Source: Klenkia marina
Lineage (GTDB): Bacteria; Actinomycetota; Actinomycetes; Mycobacteriales; Geodermatophilaceae
DNA length: 64,000 bases
Assembly (NCBI RefSeq): GCF_900101025.1
Contig: NZ_FMUH01000001.1
Span: 310,001-374,000, forward strand
Direction of reading: 5' to 3'
The notes under the pieces were generated by a model, which was not told the origin of the DNA, did not search any database, and saw nothing but the letters and a program-made list of their open reading frames with translations. The translations under genes and the position numbers were made by a program. Shown here piece after piece: positions 54,296 through 64,000 of this stretch (the stretch's first letter is position 1; each line of letters opens with the position of its first letter).

Positions 54296-55276
54296 CTAGC
54301 TCGCCCCGTCGAAGAGGCTCGTGACCGAGCCGTCCTCGAAGACCTCCTTGATGGCACGGGCCAGCAGGGGGGCGATCGACAGCACGGTCAGCTTGTCGAA
54401 CCGGCGCTCGGGCGGGATGGGCAGCGTGTTGGTGATGAGCACCTCGGAGGCCCGGCAGTTCTTCAGCCGGTCGACCGCGGGGCCGGAGAGCACGCCGTGG
54501 GTGGCGGCGATGACGACGTCGGCCGCGCCTTCGTTGAACAGCGTCTCGGCGGCCTTCACGATGGTGCCGCCGGTGTCGATCATGTCGTCGACCAGGACGC
54601 AGACGCGGCCCTTGACCTCGCCGACCACGCGGTTGGCGACGACCTCGTTGGGCCGGGTCATGTCGCGGGTCTTGTGGATGAAGGCCAGCGGGGTGCCGCC
54701 GAGCTTGTCCGACCAGCGCTCGGAGACGCGCACGCGACCGGAGTCGGGCGACACGACGGTGAGGTCGCGGTCGCCCCACTTGCGCTTGACCTCGTCGATG
54801 AGCAGGTCCATCGCGAAGAGGTGGTCGACCGGGCCGTCGAAGAAGCCCTGCACCTGCGCGGTGTGCAGGTCGACCGACATGAGCCGGTCGGCCCCGGCGG
54901 TCTTGAACAGGTCGGCGACCAGGCGGGCGGAGATGGGCTCGCGGCCGCGGTGCTTCTTGTCCTGGCGGGCATAGGGGAAGAACGGGGCGACGACCGTGAT
55001 GCGCTTGGCCGAGGCGCGCTTGGCGGCGTCGACCATGAGCAGCGACTCCATCAACCACGTGTTGATCGGCGAGGTGTGGCTCTGCACGATGAACGCGTCC
55101 GAGCCGCGCACCGACTCCTCGAAGCGCACGTAGAGCTCGCCGTTGGCGAACTCGTAGCTCGAGGTCGGGGTCGGGGTGATGCCCAGGTGGCCGCCGATCT
55201 CGTCGGCGAGCTCCGGGTAGGCGCGACCGCTGAACAGCATCAGGCTCTTGGTCGGGGTCTGGGTGATCGCGCTCAT
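54296..55276 (-). CDS. prs: Ribose-phosphate pyrophosphokinase
   Basis: A 326-residue PRPP synthetase (EC 2.7.6.1) making PRPP from ribose-5-phosphate and ATP for nucleotides, His, Trp, NAD and, in actinobacteria, arabinan precursors. Motifs: F-S-G-R-A-Y-P-E-L-A, F-A-N-G-E-L-Y-V-R-F, P-F-F-P-Y-A-R-Q-D-K-K-H-R-G-R-E-P and the PRPP loop V-D-D-M-I-D-T-G-G-T-I. ATG 55276 overlaps the glmU stop (ATGA), the same coupling as in mycobacterial glmU-prsA. Confidence 0.98.
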   Translation of the reverse strand: MSAITQTPTKSLMLFSGRAYPELADEIGGHLGITPTPTSSYEFANGELYVRFEESVRGSDAFIVQSHTSPINTWLMESLLMVDAAKRASAKRITVVAPFFPYARQDKKHRGREPISARLVADLFKTAGADRLMSVDLHTAQVQGFFDGPVDHLFAMDLLIDEVKRKWGDRDLTVVSPDSGRVRVSERWSDKLGGTPLAFIHKTRDMTRPNEVVANRVVGEVKGRVCVLVDDMIDTGGTIVKAAETLFNEGAADVVIAATHGVLSGPAVDRLKNCRASEVLITNTLPIPPERRFDKLTVLSIAPLLARAIKEVFEDGSVTSLFDGAS

Positions 55277-56736
55277 GACCGGGCTCCCTGGGCGTCGTCG
55301 GTGTGGGGCGCTGTGGCGGCCTCGGCGGCTGCTGCTGCAGCAGTCCCGGGCCGGCGGCGGCGGACCCACCCTGCCACATTGCGTTGCGCGGCACGGGCCA
55401 CGCCCATGGCCCCCGGCGGGACGTCGGTGGTGATCACCGAACCGGCCGCCGTGTAGGCCCCGTCCCCCACGGTGACCGGCGCCACGAACATGTTGTCGGC
55501 ACCGGTGCGGGCGTGCGAGCCGATGGTGGTGTGGTGCTTGGCCACCCCGTCGTAGTTGACGAAGACGGTGGCCGCGCCGATGTTGGTGCCCTCGCCGATC
55601 GTCGCGTCGCCGACGTAGGACAGGTGCGGGATCTTCGAACCCTCGCCGACCGTGGCGTTCTTGGTCTCCACGAAGGTGCCGACCTTGGCGCCCCGCGCCA
55701 GCCGGGTGCCCGGCCGCAGGTACGCGAATGGTCCGACCTGGACGTCGGGGCCCACGACGGCCAGCTCGGCGTGGGTGCGCACGACACGGGCGCCGTCGCC
55801 GACCTCGGTGTCGGTGAGCGTGGTGTCGGGCCCGACGACCGCGTCGGAGCCGACCACGGTGGCGCCCAGCAGCTGGGTGCCGGGGTGCAGCACGGTGTCG
55901 GCGCCGACCTCGACGGTGACGTCGACCCAGGTGGTGGCCAGGTCGACGACGGTCACCCCGCTGCGCATGAGCTCGTCGAGCACCCGGTCGTTCAGCGTGC
56001 GCCGGCGGGCGGCCAGCTCACGGCGGTCGTTGCAGCCCAGGGTGTCGTCGGGGTCCTCGGCCGGGTGCCCGCCCACCGGTGCGCCGTCGCCGACGAGCAG
56101 GCCGAGGACGTCGGTGAGGTACTGCTCGCCCTGGTCGTTGGCCGCGCCGACCCGGGCCAGCGCGGCGCGGACAGCGGCGCCGTCCCCGACGTACACCCCG
56201 GCGTTGACCTCGGTGATCGCCCGCTGCTCGGCCGTGGCGTCGCGCTCCTCGACGATGGCGGTCACCCGGCCCCCCGCGTCGCGCACGATGCGGCCCAGCC
56301 CGGTCGGGTCGGCCACGACCGCGGTGAGCACGGTGAGCACGTCGCCGGCCGCCCGGTGCGCCTGCACCAGGGCCTCGACGGTCGCCGCGCGGAGCAGGGG
56401 CGCGTCCCCGTTCACGATCAGCACCGGGCCCTCGAGGTCGGTGATCGTCGCCAGGGCCACCGCGGCCGCGTGGCCCGAGCCGTTCTGCTGCTCCTGGACG
56501 ACCGACCGTGCCTGCGGCGCGATCTCGGCGAGGTGGGCCTCGACCTGGTCGCGGCCCGAGCCCACGACCACCACGGTCGCGGCCGCCCCGAGCGGTCCCG
56601 CGGCGGCGAGCACGTGGCCGAGCATGCTGCGACCGCCCACGGCGTGCAGCACCTTGGGGGTGCGGGAGCGCATGCGCGTGCCCTGCCCGGCGGCGAGGAC
56701 GACGACGGCGCTGACGGACGGACCGGTTGCTGGCAC
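55273..56736 (-). CDS. glmU: Bifunctional GlmU (glucosamine-1-P acetyltransferase / GlcNAc-1-P uridylyltransferase)
   Basis: A 487-residue bifunctional enzyme giving UDP-GlcNAc for peptidoglycan and, in this group, mycothiol. The N-terminal pyrophosphorylase starts V-V-L-A-A-G-Q-G-T-R-M-R-S-R-T-P-K-V-L-H (about 10-30). The C-terminal left-handed beta-helix acetyltransferase has G-P-F-A-Y-L-R-P-G-T and F-V-E-T-K-N-A-T-V-G. GTG 56736 has ggag eight bases upstream; the frame is open further up but would run into tRNA-Gln. Confidence 0.97.
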   Translation of the reverse strand: MPATGPSVSAVVVLAAGQGTRMRSRTPKVLHAVGGRSMLGHVLAAAGPLGAAATVVVVGSGRDQVEAHLAEIAPQARSVVQEQQNGSGHAAAVALATITDLEGPVLIVNGDAPLLRAATVEALVQAHRAAGDVLTVLTAVVADPTGLGRIVRDAGGRVTAIVEERDATAEQRAITEVNAGVYVGDGAAVRAALARVGAANDQGEQYLTDVLGLLVGDGAPVGGHPAEDPDDTLGCNDRRELAARRRTLNDRVLDELMRSGVTVVDLATTWVDVTVEVGADTVLHPGTQLLGATVVGSDAVVGPDTTLTDTEVGDGARVVRTHAELAVVGPDVQVGPFAYLRPGTRLARGAKVGTFVETKNATVGEGSKIPHLSYVGDATIGEGTNIGAATVFVNYDGVAKHHTTIGSHARTGADNMFVAPVTVGDGAYTAAGSVITTDVPPGAMGVARAAQRNVAGWVRRRRPGTAAAAAAEAATAPHTDDAQGARS

Positions 56737-56789
56737 GGCTTCTCCCTGGCGATGGCGGCGCGGCACGGCACGGCCGGCGTCGGACTCAG

Positions 56790-56862
56790 CTGGGGGACTC
56801 GGACTCGAACCGAGACTGCACGGCTCCAAAGGCCGGCGGGCTGCCGATTACCCCATCCCCCA
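56790..56862 (-). tRNA. tRNA-Gln (anticodon TTG)
   Basis: Full cloverleaf of 73 bases: acceptor TGGGGGA/TCCCCCA with G73, anticodon stem CCGGC/GCCGT with loop CTTTGGA (anticodon TTG), short variable loop GCAGT, T arm CTCGG-TTCGAGT-CCGAG. CCA is not encoded. It lies between ispE and glmU. Confidence 0.95.
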
Positions 56863-56934
56863 CCACCCCCGGGCCTGCGAGGTGCGTCCGCGAGCCTAGG
56901 GCGCGCGCCCGGCCGGGGCGACCACGGGGAGCCC

Positions 56935-57888
56935 TCAGCCGGCCAGCCGGGCGCCCGGGACCGGGCCGTGCACCGCCTGCACGCCGCGGAAGGCCCCGCC
57001 GCGCTCCAGCGCCGCGGCCGTGGTGCCGGCGGCCTCGGCGTCGGCGACGAGCGCGGCGACCGTGGGACCCGATCCGCTCACGAGCGCACCGAGCGCACCG
57101 GCGCCGGTCATGGCGCGCAGTCCACGGTCGAGCTCGGGGCGCAGCGCCAGCGCGGGGGCCTGCAGGTCGTTGGCCAGGTGCCCGGCCACCTCGTCGGCGG
57201 GAGCGCTGCGCAGCGCGGTGAGGACGTCGTCCGCGGGGCCGGCGGTGGACCCGGCCGGCAGCACCCCGGCCGCACGCAGCCGGTCCAGCTCGCGGTAGAC
57301 GGCCGGCGTGGACAGCCCTGCGTCGGCGATGCCGAGCACCCAGTCGGTGCGCCGGCGGGTCAGCACGGGGGTGAGCTGCTCGCCGCGCCCGGTGCCCAGC
57401 GCCATCCCGCCGACCAGGCTGAACGGGACGTCGCTGCCCAGCTGGGCGGCCAGCCCGGCCAGGTCGCCGCGGGTGCAGTGGGTGCCCCACAGGGCGTCGA
57501 GGGCGACCAGCGCGGCGGCGGCGTCGGCCGAGCCCCCGGCCAGCCCGGCCGCGGCCGGGATCGCCTTGTCGATGTGGAGGGCGGCGTCGGCCCGCACGCC
57601 GGCGTGCCGGGCGAGCAGCTCGGCGGCCTTCCACACCAGGTTGCGCGCATCGGTGGGGACGGCGCCGTCGGCGCCCTCGCCGGTCACGGTGACCGACAGG
57701 CCGTCCTCCGGCCAGACGGTGACGGTGTCCAGCAGCGAGACCGCCAGGAAGACGGTCGTGAGCTCGTGGAAACCGTCCTCGCGCAGCGGGTGGACGGCGA
57801 GGTGGACGTTGATCTTCGCCGGGGCGTGCGCGGTCACCGAGCCGTCGCCGGCGATGCGGCCCGGCCCGCCGGAGGTCGCGTGCGGCAC
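56935..57888 (-). CDS. ispE: 4-diphosphocytidyl-2-C-methyl-D-erythritol kinase
   Basis: A 317-residue GHMP kinase (EC 2.7.1.148), fourth step of the MEP pathway to isoprenoid precursors. Motifs: A-P-A-K-I-N-V-H-L at the start, the ATP loop P-A-A-A-G-L-A-G-G-S-A-D-A-A-A (about 107-121), D-V-P-F-S-L-V-G-G-M-A-L-G and the C-terminal V-S-G-S-G-P-T-V-A-A-L. GTG start four bases after ksgA. Supplies isoprenoids that the UppS-like enzyme elsewhere in the window uses. Confidence 0.96.
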   Translation of the reverse strand: MPHATSGGPGRIAGDGSVTAHAPAKINVHLAVHPLREDGFHELTTVFLAVSLLDTVTVWPEDGLSVTVTGEGADGAVPTDARNLVWKAAELLARHAGVRADAALHIDKAIPAAAGLAGGSADAAAALVALDALWGTHCTRGDLAGLAAQLGSDVPFSLVGGMALGTGRGEQLTPVLTRRRTDWVLGIADAGLSTPAVYRELDRLRAAGVLPAGSTAGPADDVLTALRSAPADEVAGHLANDLQAPALALRPELDRGLRAMTGAGALGALVSGSGPTVAALVADAEAAGTTAAALERGGAFRGVQAVHGPVPGARLAG

Positions 57889-57892
57889 CGCG

Positions 57893-58762
57893 TCAGCCTG
57901 CCTGCACGGGGTCGGTGGCCGCCAGCCGCGCGAAGTCGGTGACCGACAGCCGCTCGCCGCGCCACGTCGGGTCGATGCCCGCCTCCCGCAGCCGCGCCTC
58001 GGCGGCTGCCGGGCTGCCCGCCCAGCCGCCGAGCGCGGCCCGCAGCCCCTTGCGGCGGGTGGCGAAGGCGGCGTCGACGGCGGCGAACGTGGCTGCCCGG
58101 TCGCCGGCGGGGGGCTGGCGTCGGGTCAGGCGCACCAGGCCGGAGTCGACGTTGGGCACCGGCCAGAACACCGGCCGGCCGACCGCGCCGGCCCGCCGCA
58201 CGTCGGCGTACCAGGCCGCCTTGACGCTGGGCACCCCGTAGGCGTCGCTGCCGGGGGCGGCCGCCAGGCGCTCGGCCACCTCGAGCTGCACCAGCACCAG
58301 CGCGGTGCGGATGCTCGGGAACCGCTCGAGCCAGTGCAGCAGCACCGGTACCGAGATGTTGTAGGGCAGGTTGGCGACCAGGGCCGTGGGCGCGGCGCCC
58401 GGCAGCTCGGTCACGCGCATCGCGTCGGCGGTCACGACCGTCAGCCGGTCGGCGCAGGCGGGGCTGCGCTCGGCGACGGTGCGCGGGAGCTGCTCGGCCA
58501 GGCGGGGGTCGACCTCGACCGCGGTGACCGCGGCGGCCGCCGGCAGCAGGCCGAGGGTCAGCGACCCCAGCCCCGGGCCGATCTCGACGACCACGTCGTC
58601 GGGCCGCAGCTCGGCGGTGCGCACGATGCGCCGGATCGTGTTGGCGTCGTGCAGGAAGTTCTGCCCGAGCTGCTTGGTGGGACGCAGGTCGAGCTGCTGG
58701 GCCAGGCTGCGGATGGCAGCCGGGCCCAGCAGCCCGTCGGACGCGTCGGCGGGAGCGCTCAG
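57893..58762 (-). CDS. ksgA: 16S rRNA dimethyladenosine transferase KsgA, apparent CTG start
   Basis: About 289 aa; dimethylates two adjacent adenosines near the 3' end of 16S rRNA. Motifs: [15 protein letters not shown] loop [17 protein letters not shown] and the catalytic N-L-P-Y-N-I-S-V-P. No ATG, GTG or TTG lies between the rpfB stop and the conserved start, so I take CTG 58762, seven bases after the rpfB stop. GTG 58807, inside rpfB, is the alternative. Confidence 0.93.
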   Translation of the reverse strand: MSAPADASDGLLGPAAIRSLAQQLDLRPTKQLGQNFLHDANTIRRIVRTAELRPDDVVVEIGPGLGSLTLGLLPAAAAVTAVEVDPRLAEQLPRTVAERSPACADRLTVVTADAMRVTELPGAAPTALVANLPYNISVPVLLHWLERFPSIRTALVLVQLEVAERLAAAPGSDAYGVPSVKAAWYADVRRAGAVGRPVFWPVPNVDSGLVRLTRRQPPAGDRAATFAAVDAAFATRRKGLRAALGGWAGSPAAAEARLREAGIDPTWRGERLSVTDFARLAATDPVQAG

Positions 58763-58769
58763 CGCCGGA

Positions 58770-59963
<1,194 letters not shown>

Positions 59964-60018
59964 TCACGACACGATAACGAACACGGAGCACGAATCGGCG
60001 GTTCGAGCGACATCGAAA

Positions 60019-60030
60019 CAGGTCGACCTG
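60019..60030. promoter_or_regulatory. Palindrome in the rpfB upstream region
   Basis: caggtcgacctg is a perfect 12-base palindrome about 120 bases before rpfB, overlapping a second gtcgac. Candidate operator. The rest of the 60-60134 gap has cgataac-type weak -10 matches only. Confidence 0.35.
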
Positions 60031-60134
60031 TCGACACGCTGTAGCCACGCCGACACCACTCGTCACGAAAGCCCTGTTCCGTCGCGCCGGACGGGTGATC
60101 GGGTGACGTGACCAGCGTCACGGTGTGAGCTGGG

Positions 60135-60977
60135 TCAGCGCGCGAGGGCCGGCTCCGCGCGGCGCACCGGCCGCAACCACGTCACCAGGAACACGGCGAC
60201 CGCCAGGCCCGCCGTGATCGCCGAGAAGCCACCGGCCACCAGCGCCACCGGCACCAGGTCGACGCCGTCGGTCACCCGGTCCCCGAGGTCGATCCCCGCC
60301 ACCAGCAACAGCGCCCCCAGCGGCACGAGCGCCAGCACGCTCGCCGCCCCGCACACCAGGTGCGCACCCCACGTGCGCAGCGCCTCGTCGACCGGCACGT
60401 CCGACCCGTCGGCAGCCAGCGGCCGCACCAGCAGCCGCAGCAGCGCCACCTCGGCCAGCACCCAGCCCACCGCCGGTGCCACCAGCGCGACCAGCGCCAC
60501 CTCGTCGGGCAGCGAGTCCGAACGCCACAGGACGGCGGCGGCCACCAGCTCGCCCACCACGGCACCCCGGGTCGACCACAGCAACCACGGCGAGATCTGC
60601 TCGGAACGGCGCGGGCGGCGCGAGCCCGGCGCCCAGCGCGGACGCGGACGGGTGGCCTCGGCCAGCAGCACCCCGGTCAGCAGCCCGACGACCAGTGCCG
60701 GCAGCCATAGGAACACCGACGCCTCGGCGAACACCACGACGCTCGCCCCGATCAGCACCAGCCCGAGCACGAAGCCGACCCACCGCAGCCGACGACCGTG
60801 CCGCGACTGCCGGGCCAGCACCGCCGCGCCCTCGTCCGAGGGCGGGACCAGCTCCACCGCTCCGCCGGCCACCGCCCGCCGGTCGGCGGCGCGGGACCAC
60901 GCCCGGGCCAGCAGACCCGACGGCACCATCACGGCGATGAACAGCACGACGGCGATGAGGCGACCCACCCTGTTCAT
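60135..60977 (-). CDS. Membrane protein of unknown function upstream of rpfB
   Basis: A 280-residue protein with six or seven hydrophobic segments (about 5-25, 68-90, 92-110, 135-155, 160-190, 205-232, 240-265). The loops between contain R-P-R-P-R-W-A-P-G-S-R-R-P-R-R and a short acidic A-A-D-G-S-D-V-P-V-D-E-A. I do not recognise the family. It is inserted between tatD and rpfB, which are adjacent in mycobacteria. ATG 60977 with no strong ribosome site. Confidence 0.7.
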   Translation of the reverse strand: MNRVGRLIAVVLFIAVMVPSGLLARAWSRAADRRAVAGGAVELVPPSDEGAAVLARQSRHGRRLRWVGFVLGLVLIGASVVVFAEASVFLWLPALVVGLLTGVLLAEATRPRPRWAPGSRRPRRSEQISPWLLWSTRGAVVGELVAAAVLWRSDSLPDEVALVALVAPAVGWVLAEVALLRLLVRPLAADGSDVPVDEALRTWGAHLVCGAASVLALVPLGALLLVAGIDLGDRVTDGVDLVPVALVAGGFSAITAGLAVAVFLVTWLRPVRRAEPALAR

Positions 60978-61041
60978 TGTCGTCCTTCGGACTCCACCGC
61001 GCTCAGGTGCCGTTCCCCTGCTGCGATGAGCCCTGCGAGCA

Positions 61042-61164
61042 CTCGTCGGGAAGCCCTCCGGGCCCCCGCTCCTCGTGCGGGCAACGCGGCGTCCGGGTGA
61101 GCCGTCCCCGGCTGCCGTCGCCGTCTGCGAGCGGCTTCTCGGGGACCCTCCGGGCCCCCTCGTC
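61042..61164. repeat. Two GC-rich 3'-end elements after tatD (copies B and C)
   Basis: Copy B (61135-61164), cttctcggggaccc then tccgggccccctcgtc, differs from copy A at 21001-21031 by a few bases. A more diverged, related stretch, copy C, is at 61042-61077 (ctcgtcgggaagccctccgg then gcccccgctcctcgtg). Both lie between tatD and the next gene and can form stems. Confidence 0.45.
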
Positions 61165-61169
61165 CCCGC

Positions 61170-62042
61170 TCAGTCCTGCCAGGGGCCGAAGACTCGTTCT
61201 GCCGTTGCGGTCAGGGAGCGGCAGAGGCTCTCCAGCTCGATGCCCGTCACCTCGGACAGGGCGCGGACGGTGTGGGTCACGAGCCTGGAGGCGTTCGGCC
61301 TGCCGCGGTGCGGGACCGGGGTGAGGAAGGGGCTGTCGGTCTCGACGAGGAGCTGGTCGACCGGGGCGATCGCGGCGGCCTCGCGCAGGTAGCCGGCGTT
61401 GCCGAAGGTCAGGGTGCCGGCGAACGACAGCACCGCACCGCGGTCCAGGCACTGCCGGGCGAACGCGGCGTCGCCGGAGAAGCAGTGGAAGACCGTGTGC
61501 TCGGGCAGGCCCTCGTCGTCGAGCACCCGCAGGATCTCGGCGTGCGCGTCGCGGTCGTGGATCACCAGCGCGATCCGGTGCCGCTTGGCGATCGCGATGT
61601 GCGCCCGGAACGACGCCTCCTGGGCGTCCCAGCCCTCGGGCCCGGTGCGGAACCGGTCCAGCCCGGTCTCCCCCACCGCGCGCACCCGCGGCAGCCCCGC
61701 GAGCCGGTCGATCTCGGCCAGCGCCTCCGGTGTCGCCCCGCCCGCACCGGCGTCGTTCGGGTGCAGCGCGACCGCGGCCAGCACCGACGGGTGCCGCGCA
61801 GCCAGCGCGGCCGACCACTGCGAACTGGGGACGTCGACGCCCACCTGCACCAGCCGGGTCACCCCGACGGCGGCCGCAGCGGCGATCTCGGTGTCCACCT
61901 CGGCGTCGGTGGGCAGCCGGTCCTCACCGCCGACGGCGATGTCGAGGTGGGTGTGGCTGTCCAGCGCGGGGGCCGGCAACGGCTCCGGGGACGGCGGCGG
62001 CTCGCCCCGCTTGTTCGCCCGCGAGGACGCCGACCGGCTCAC
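61170..62042 (-). CDS. tatD: TatD family DNase
   Basis: A 290-residue metal-dependent hydrolase of the TatD group with 3'-5' exonuclease or AP endonuclease activity in studied members. Metal ligands: D-S-H-T-H-L-D near residue 30, G-E-T-G-L-D (Glu), I-H-D-R-D-A-H, F-H-C-F-S-G-D and [12 protein letters not shown] overlaps the metG stop (GTGA), the same pairing as in mycobacteria. Confidence 0.95.
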   Translation of the reverse strand: MSRSASSRANKRGEPPPSPEPLPAPALDSHTHLDIAVGGEDRLPTDAEVDTEIAAAAAVGVTRLVQVGVDVPSSQWSAALAARHPSVLAAVALHPNDAGAGGATPEALAEIDRLAGLPRVRAVGETGLDRFRTGPEGWDAQEASFRAHIAIAKRHRIALVIHDRDAHAEILRVLDDEGLPEHTVFHCFSGDAAFARQCLDRGAVLSFAGTLTFGNAGYLREAAAIAPVDQLLVETDSPFLTPVPHRGRPNASRLVTHTVRALSEVTGIELESLCRSLTATAERVFGPWQD

Positions 62043-63835
62043 GGTGTGCCCTCGGTGAACCGGGCCAGCTCCTCCTCCACGATCGACTCGTCGAGCTTGG
62101 TGAACACCGGCTTCGGGGCGGCCAGCGGCGTCCCGGGGGTGATCGGGACCGACGCCCAGACCGCCTGCCCCGTCTCGTAGTCACCGGTGATCACCGGGTA
62201 GGGGCGGCCGTCGTCGAGGTCGGTGACCTCCTCGATGCGCGGCGCGACCGACCAGGTGCCCTCGCCACCGAGGAGCTCGTGCACCTGCTGGGCGGCGTGC
62301 GGCAGGAACGGCGACAGCAGACCGTTGCAGTCCTTGATCGCCTGCAGCGCGGTGAACAGCACCGAGTCCCGGCGGGCCGGGTCCTCCTTCAGCTTCCACG
62401 GCGCCTGGTCCGAGAGGTACTTGTTCGCCTCGCCGACCACGCGCATGGCCTCGTTGATGGCCGCCTTCTGCCGGTTGCGGCCCAGCAGGTCCCCGACGGT
62501 GCCGAAGGCCCCGGACGTCGTCGCCAGCAGGTCGCGGTCGGCGTCGGCGAGGTCGCCGGGCTGCGGCACCGCGCCGACGTTCTTGGCGGCCATCGAGATC
62601 GACCGGTTGACCAGGTTGCCCCAGCCGGCGACGAGCTCGTCGTTGTTGCGGCGGCGGAACTCGGCCCAGGTGAAGTCGGTGTCCTGGTTCTCCGGCCCGG
62701 CGACCGCGATGAAGTAGCGCAGCGCGTCGGCGTCGTAGCGCTCCAGGAAGTCGCGGACGTAGATGACCACGCGGCGCGAGGAGGAGAACTTCTTGCCCTC
62801 CATGGTCAGGAACTCGCTGGAGACCACCTCGGTGGGCAGGTTCAGCGCCCCGTAGGAGCCCGGCGTGCCGCCCTTGTCGCCCGCGCCGTTGTAGCCCAGC
62901 AGCTGCGCGGGCCAGATCTCGGCGTGGAAGACGATGTTGTCCTTGCCCATGAAGTAGTAGGCGTCGGCGTCCGGGCTCTGCCACCACTGCCGCCACGCCT
63001 CGGGGTCACCCGACCGGCGGGCCCACTCGATGGACGCCGACAGGTAGCCCACCACGGCGTCGAACCAGACGTAGATGCGCTTGTCGTCGCGCTCGCGCCA
63101 GTCGGGCAGCGGGATGCGGATGCCCCAGTCGATGTCGCGGGTGTAGCTGCGCGGCTTGAGGTCCTCGAGCAGGTTGACGCTGAAGTTCAGGACGTTGGGC
63201 CGCCAGCTCCTCCGCGTGCCCAGCCAGTCGCCCAGCGCCTTCGCGAAGGCGGGCAGGTCGAGGAACCAGTGCTCGCTCTCCACGAACTTCGGGGTCTCAC
63301 CGTTGATCTTGCTGACCGGGTTGACCAGGTCGACCGGGTCGAGCTGGTTTCCGCAGTTGTCGCACTGGTCGCCCCGGGCGCCGTCGTACCCGCAGATCGG
63401 GCAGGTGCCCTCGATGTAGCGGTCGGGCAGCGTGCGCCCGGTCGAGGGGCTGATCGCGCCGAGGGTGGTCTGCGGGAAGACGTAGCCGTTCTTCAGCAGG
63501 CCCAGGAAGATCTCCTGGCTCACCGCGGCGTGGTTGGCCGTCGTGGTGCGGGTGAACAGGTCGTAGCTCAGCCCCAGGCCGGTCAGGTCACCGACGATGA
63601 TCCGGTTGTTCCGGTCGGCGATCTGCTGCGGCGAGACACCCTCGGCGTCGGCGGCCACGGTGATCGGGGTGCCGTGCTCGTCGGTGCCGCTCACCATGAG
63701 CACCTTGTTGCCGGCCATGCGCTGGTACCGGCTGAAGACGTCGGACGGGACACCGAAGCCCGAGACGTGGCCGATGTGCCGGGGGCCGTTGGCGTAGGGC
63801 CAGGCGACCGCGGTCAGGATGTGCCGATCACTCAC
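62039..63835 (-). CDS. metG: Methionyl-tRNA synthetase
   Basis: A 598-residue class I synthetase charging tRNA-Met. HIGH motif as [11 protein letters not shown]; zinc knuckle C-P-I-C then C-D-N-C (about 145-165); KMSKS equivalent as [10 protein letters not shown], where Arg follows the motif in place of the usual Gly. The C-terminal anticodon domain is present with no EMAP/Trbp111 extension. First gene of the metG-tatD unit; the start is near the window's right edge. Confidence 0.97.
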   Translation of the reverse strand: MSDRHILTAVAWPYANGPRHIGHVSGFGVPSDVFSRYQRMAGNKVLMVSGTDEHGTPITVAADAEGVSPQQIADRNNRIIVGDLTGLGLSYDLFTRTTTANHAAVSQEIFLGLLKNGYVFPQTTLGAISPSTGRTLPDRYIEGTCPICGYDGARGDQCDNCGNQLDPVDLVNPVSKINGETPKFVESEHWFLDLPAFAKALGDWLGTRRSWRPNVLNFSVNLLEDLKPRSYTRDIDWGIRIPLPDWRERDDKRIYVWFDAVVGYLSASIEWARRSGDPEAWRQWWQSPDADAYYFMGKDNIVFHAEIWPAQLLGYNGAGDKGGTPGSYGALNLPTEVVSSEFLTMEGKKFSSSRRVVIYVRDFLERYDADALRYFIAVAGPENQDTDFTWAEFRRRNNDELVAGWGNLVNRSISMAAKNVGAVPQPGDLADADRDLLATTSGAFGTVGDLLGRNRQKAAINEAMRVVGEANKYLSDQAPWKLKEDPARRDSVLFTALQAIKDCNGLLSPFLPHAAQQVHELLGGEGTWSVAPRIEEVTDLDDGRPYPVITGDYETGQAVWASVPITPGTPLAAPKPVFTKLDESIVEEELARFTEGTP

Positions 63836-63844
63836 GGCACGAGA

Positions 63845-64000
63845 CTAGTGAGCGCTGTCGACCACGCTCGCGGGTGCGGTGCTGCCCGGCGCCGGGTGCC
63901 CGGTCACCGCGACGGTGGTGAGCACCGCCGCGATGACCGCGAGGGTGACCGCCCGGGCGCGGCGGTGGGCCTGCGGCGGGCGCGGGGCGCGTACCGGGCG
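63845..64000 (-). CDS. C-terminal end of a membrane-segment-containing protein (partial)
   Basis: The minus strand is open from the right edge to a TAG at 63845-63847, giving 51 residues: an Arg/Pro-rich stretch, one hydrophobic segment (V-T-L-A-V-I-A-A-V-L-T-T-V-A-V) and a short hydrophilic end. It could be the end of a membrane protein or a chance frame in GC-rich DNA. No family recognised. Confidence 0.35.
   Translation of the reverse strand, partial: RPVRAPRPPQAHRRARAVTLAVIAAVLTTVAVTGHPAPGSTAPASVVDSAH

Noticed and set aside
56737-56829. Extension of glmU upstream of 56736
   Set aside because: Runs into tRNA-Gln; a good ribosome site precedes GTG 56736.

Overview
This window is chromosomal DNA of a very GC-rich, motile actinobacterium. 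It carries flagellar export genes, a mycothiol-pathway enzyme (Mca), an Rpf resuscitation factor, and many ATGA/GTGA translationally coupled gene pairs. The mix of flagellar genes, DUF559 proteins and overall gene content fits the Geodermatophilaceae (Blastococcus, Geodermatophilus, Modestobacter, Klenkia). That family assignment is inference; no rRNA is present to confirm it. I saw no transposase, integrase, CRISPR array or prophage.

Layout. (1) 1-7560, + strand: the end of a flagellar operon, with flhB (partial), flhA, a 1500-residue FlhF-like protein with a degenerate GTPase domain, and a small membrane protein. (2) 7642-20851: a block sharing gene neighbours with the Mycobacterium tuberculosis Rv1080c-Rv1095 region (phoH2, Z-isoprenyl diphosphate synthase, hemolysin III, a small membrane protein, mca, greA). 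Interspersed are a DrrAB-type ABC exporter, a DUF885 protein, a padR/DUF1700 pair, a catalase-peroxidase remnant, a geranylgeranyl-reductase family enzyme and a ribbon-helix-helix-like gene with an AT-rich operator-like promoter. (3) 21030-37013: an accessory region with an M3 peptidase, a second ABC-2 exporter, threonine ammonia-lyase, a GPP34 protein, a MoxR ATPase/VWA pair, GNAT, DUF2252, SGNH hydrolase, thiolase, a broken DUF559 gene flanked by two copies of a palindromic repeat, and a Bax-inhibitor-like protein. (4) 37170-40111: a secreted M28 peptidase, an unusual short tRNA with a UAA anticodon, a type-5 uracil-DNA glycosylase and a DUF4235 protein. (5) 40122-63835, almost all on the minus strand: the classic actinobacterial housekeeping run metG-tatD-rpfB-ksgA-ispE-glmU-prs-rplY-pth-mfd-mazG-eno-divIC-DUF501-ppx. 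It corresponds to M. tuberculosis Rv1007c-Rv1026 and is interrupted by tRNA-Gln, a sugar-phosphate transferase, a drug/metabolite-type permease and a few membrane proteins.

How the genes work together. FlhB and FlhA form the export gate of the flagellar secretion apparatus, and the FlhF-like protein probably acts in placement or assembly. The large minus-strand run couples translation (metG, ksgA, rplY, pth), precursor supply (ispE, glmU, prs, eno), repair and quality control (mfd, mazG, tatD) and cell-wall growth or division (rpfB, divIC). Hairpins between or inside these genes (divIC start, rplY-pth, greA leader, downstream of prs) suggest attenuation points within the run.

The most unusual items are the palindromic repeat pair around the DUF559 gene and the loss of that gene's stop codon, the short UAA-anticodon tRNA, the FlhF-like protein without GTPase motifs, the in-frame KatG remnant, and a 92-base tandem repeat that copies the 3' end of the VWA gene.
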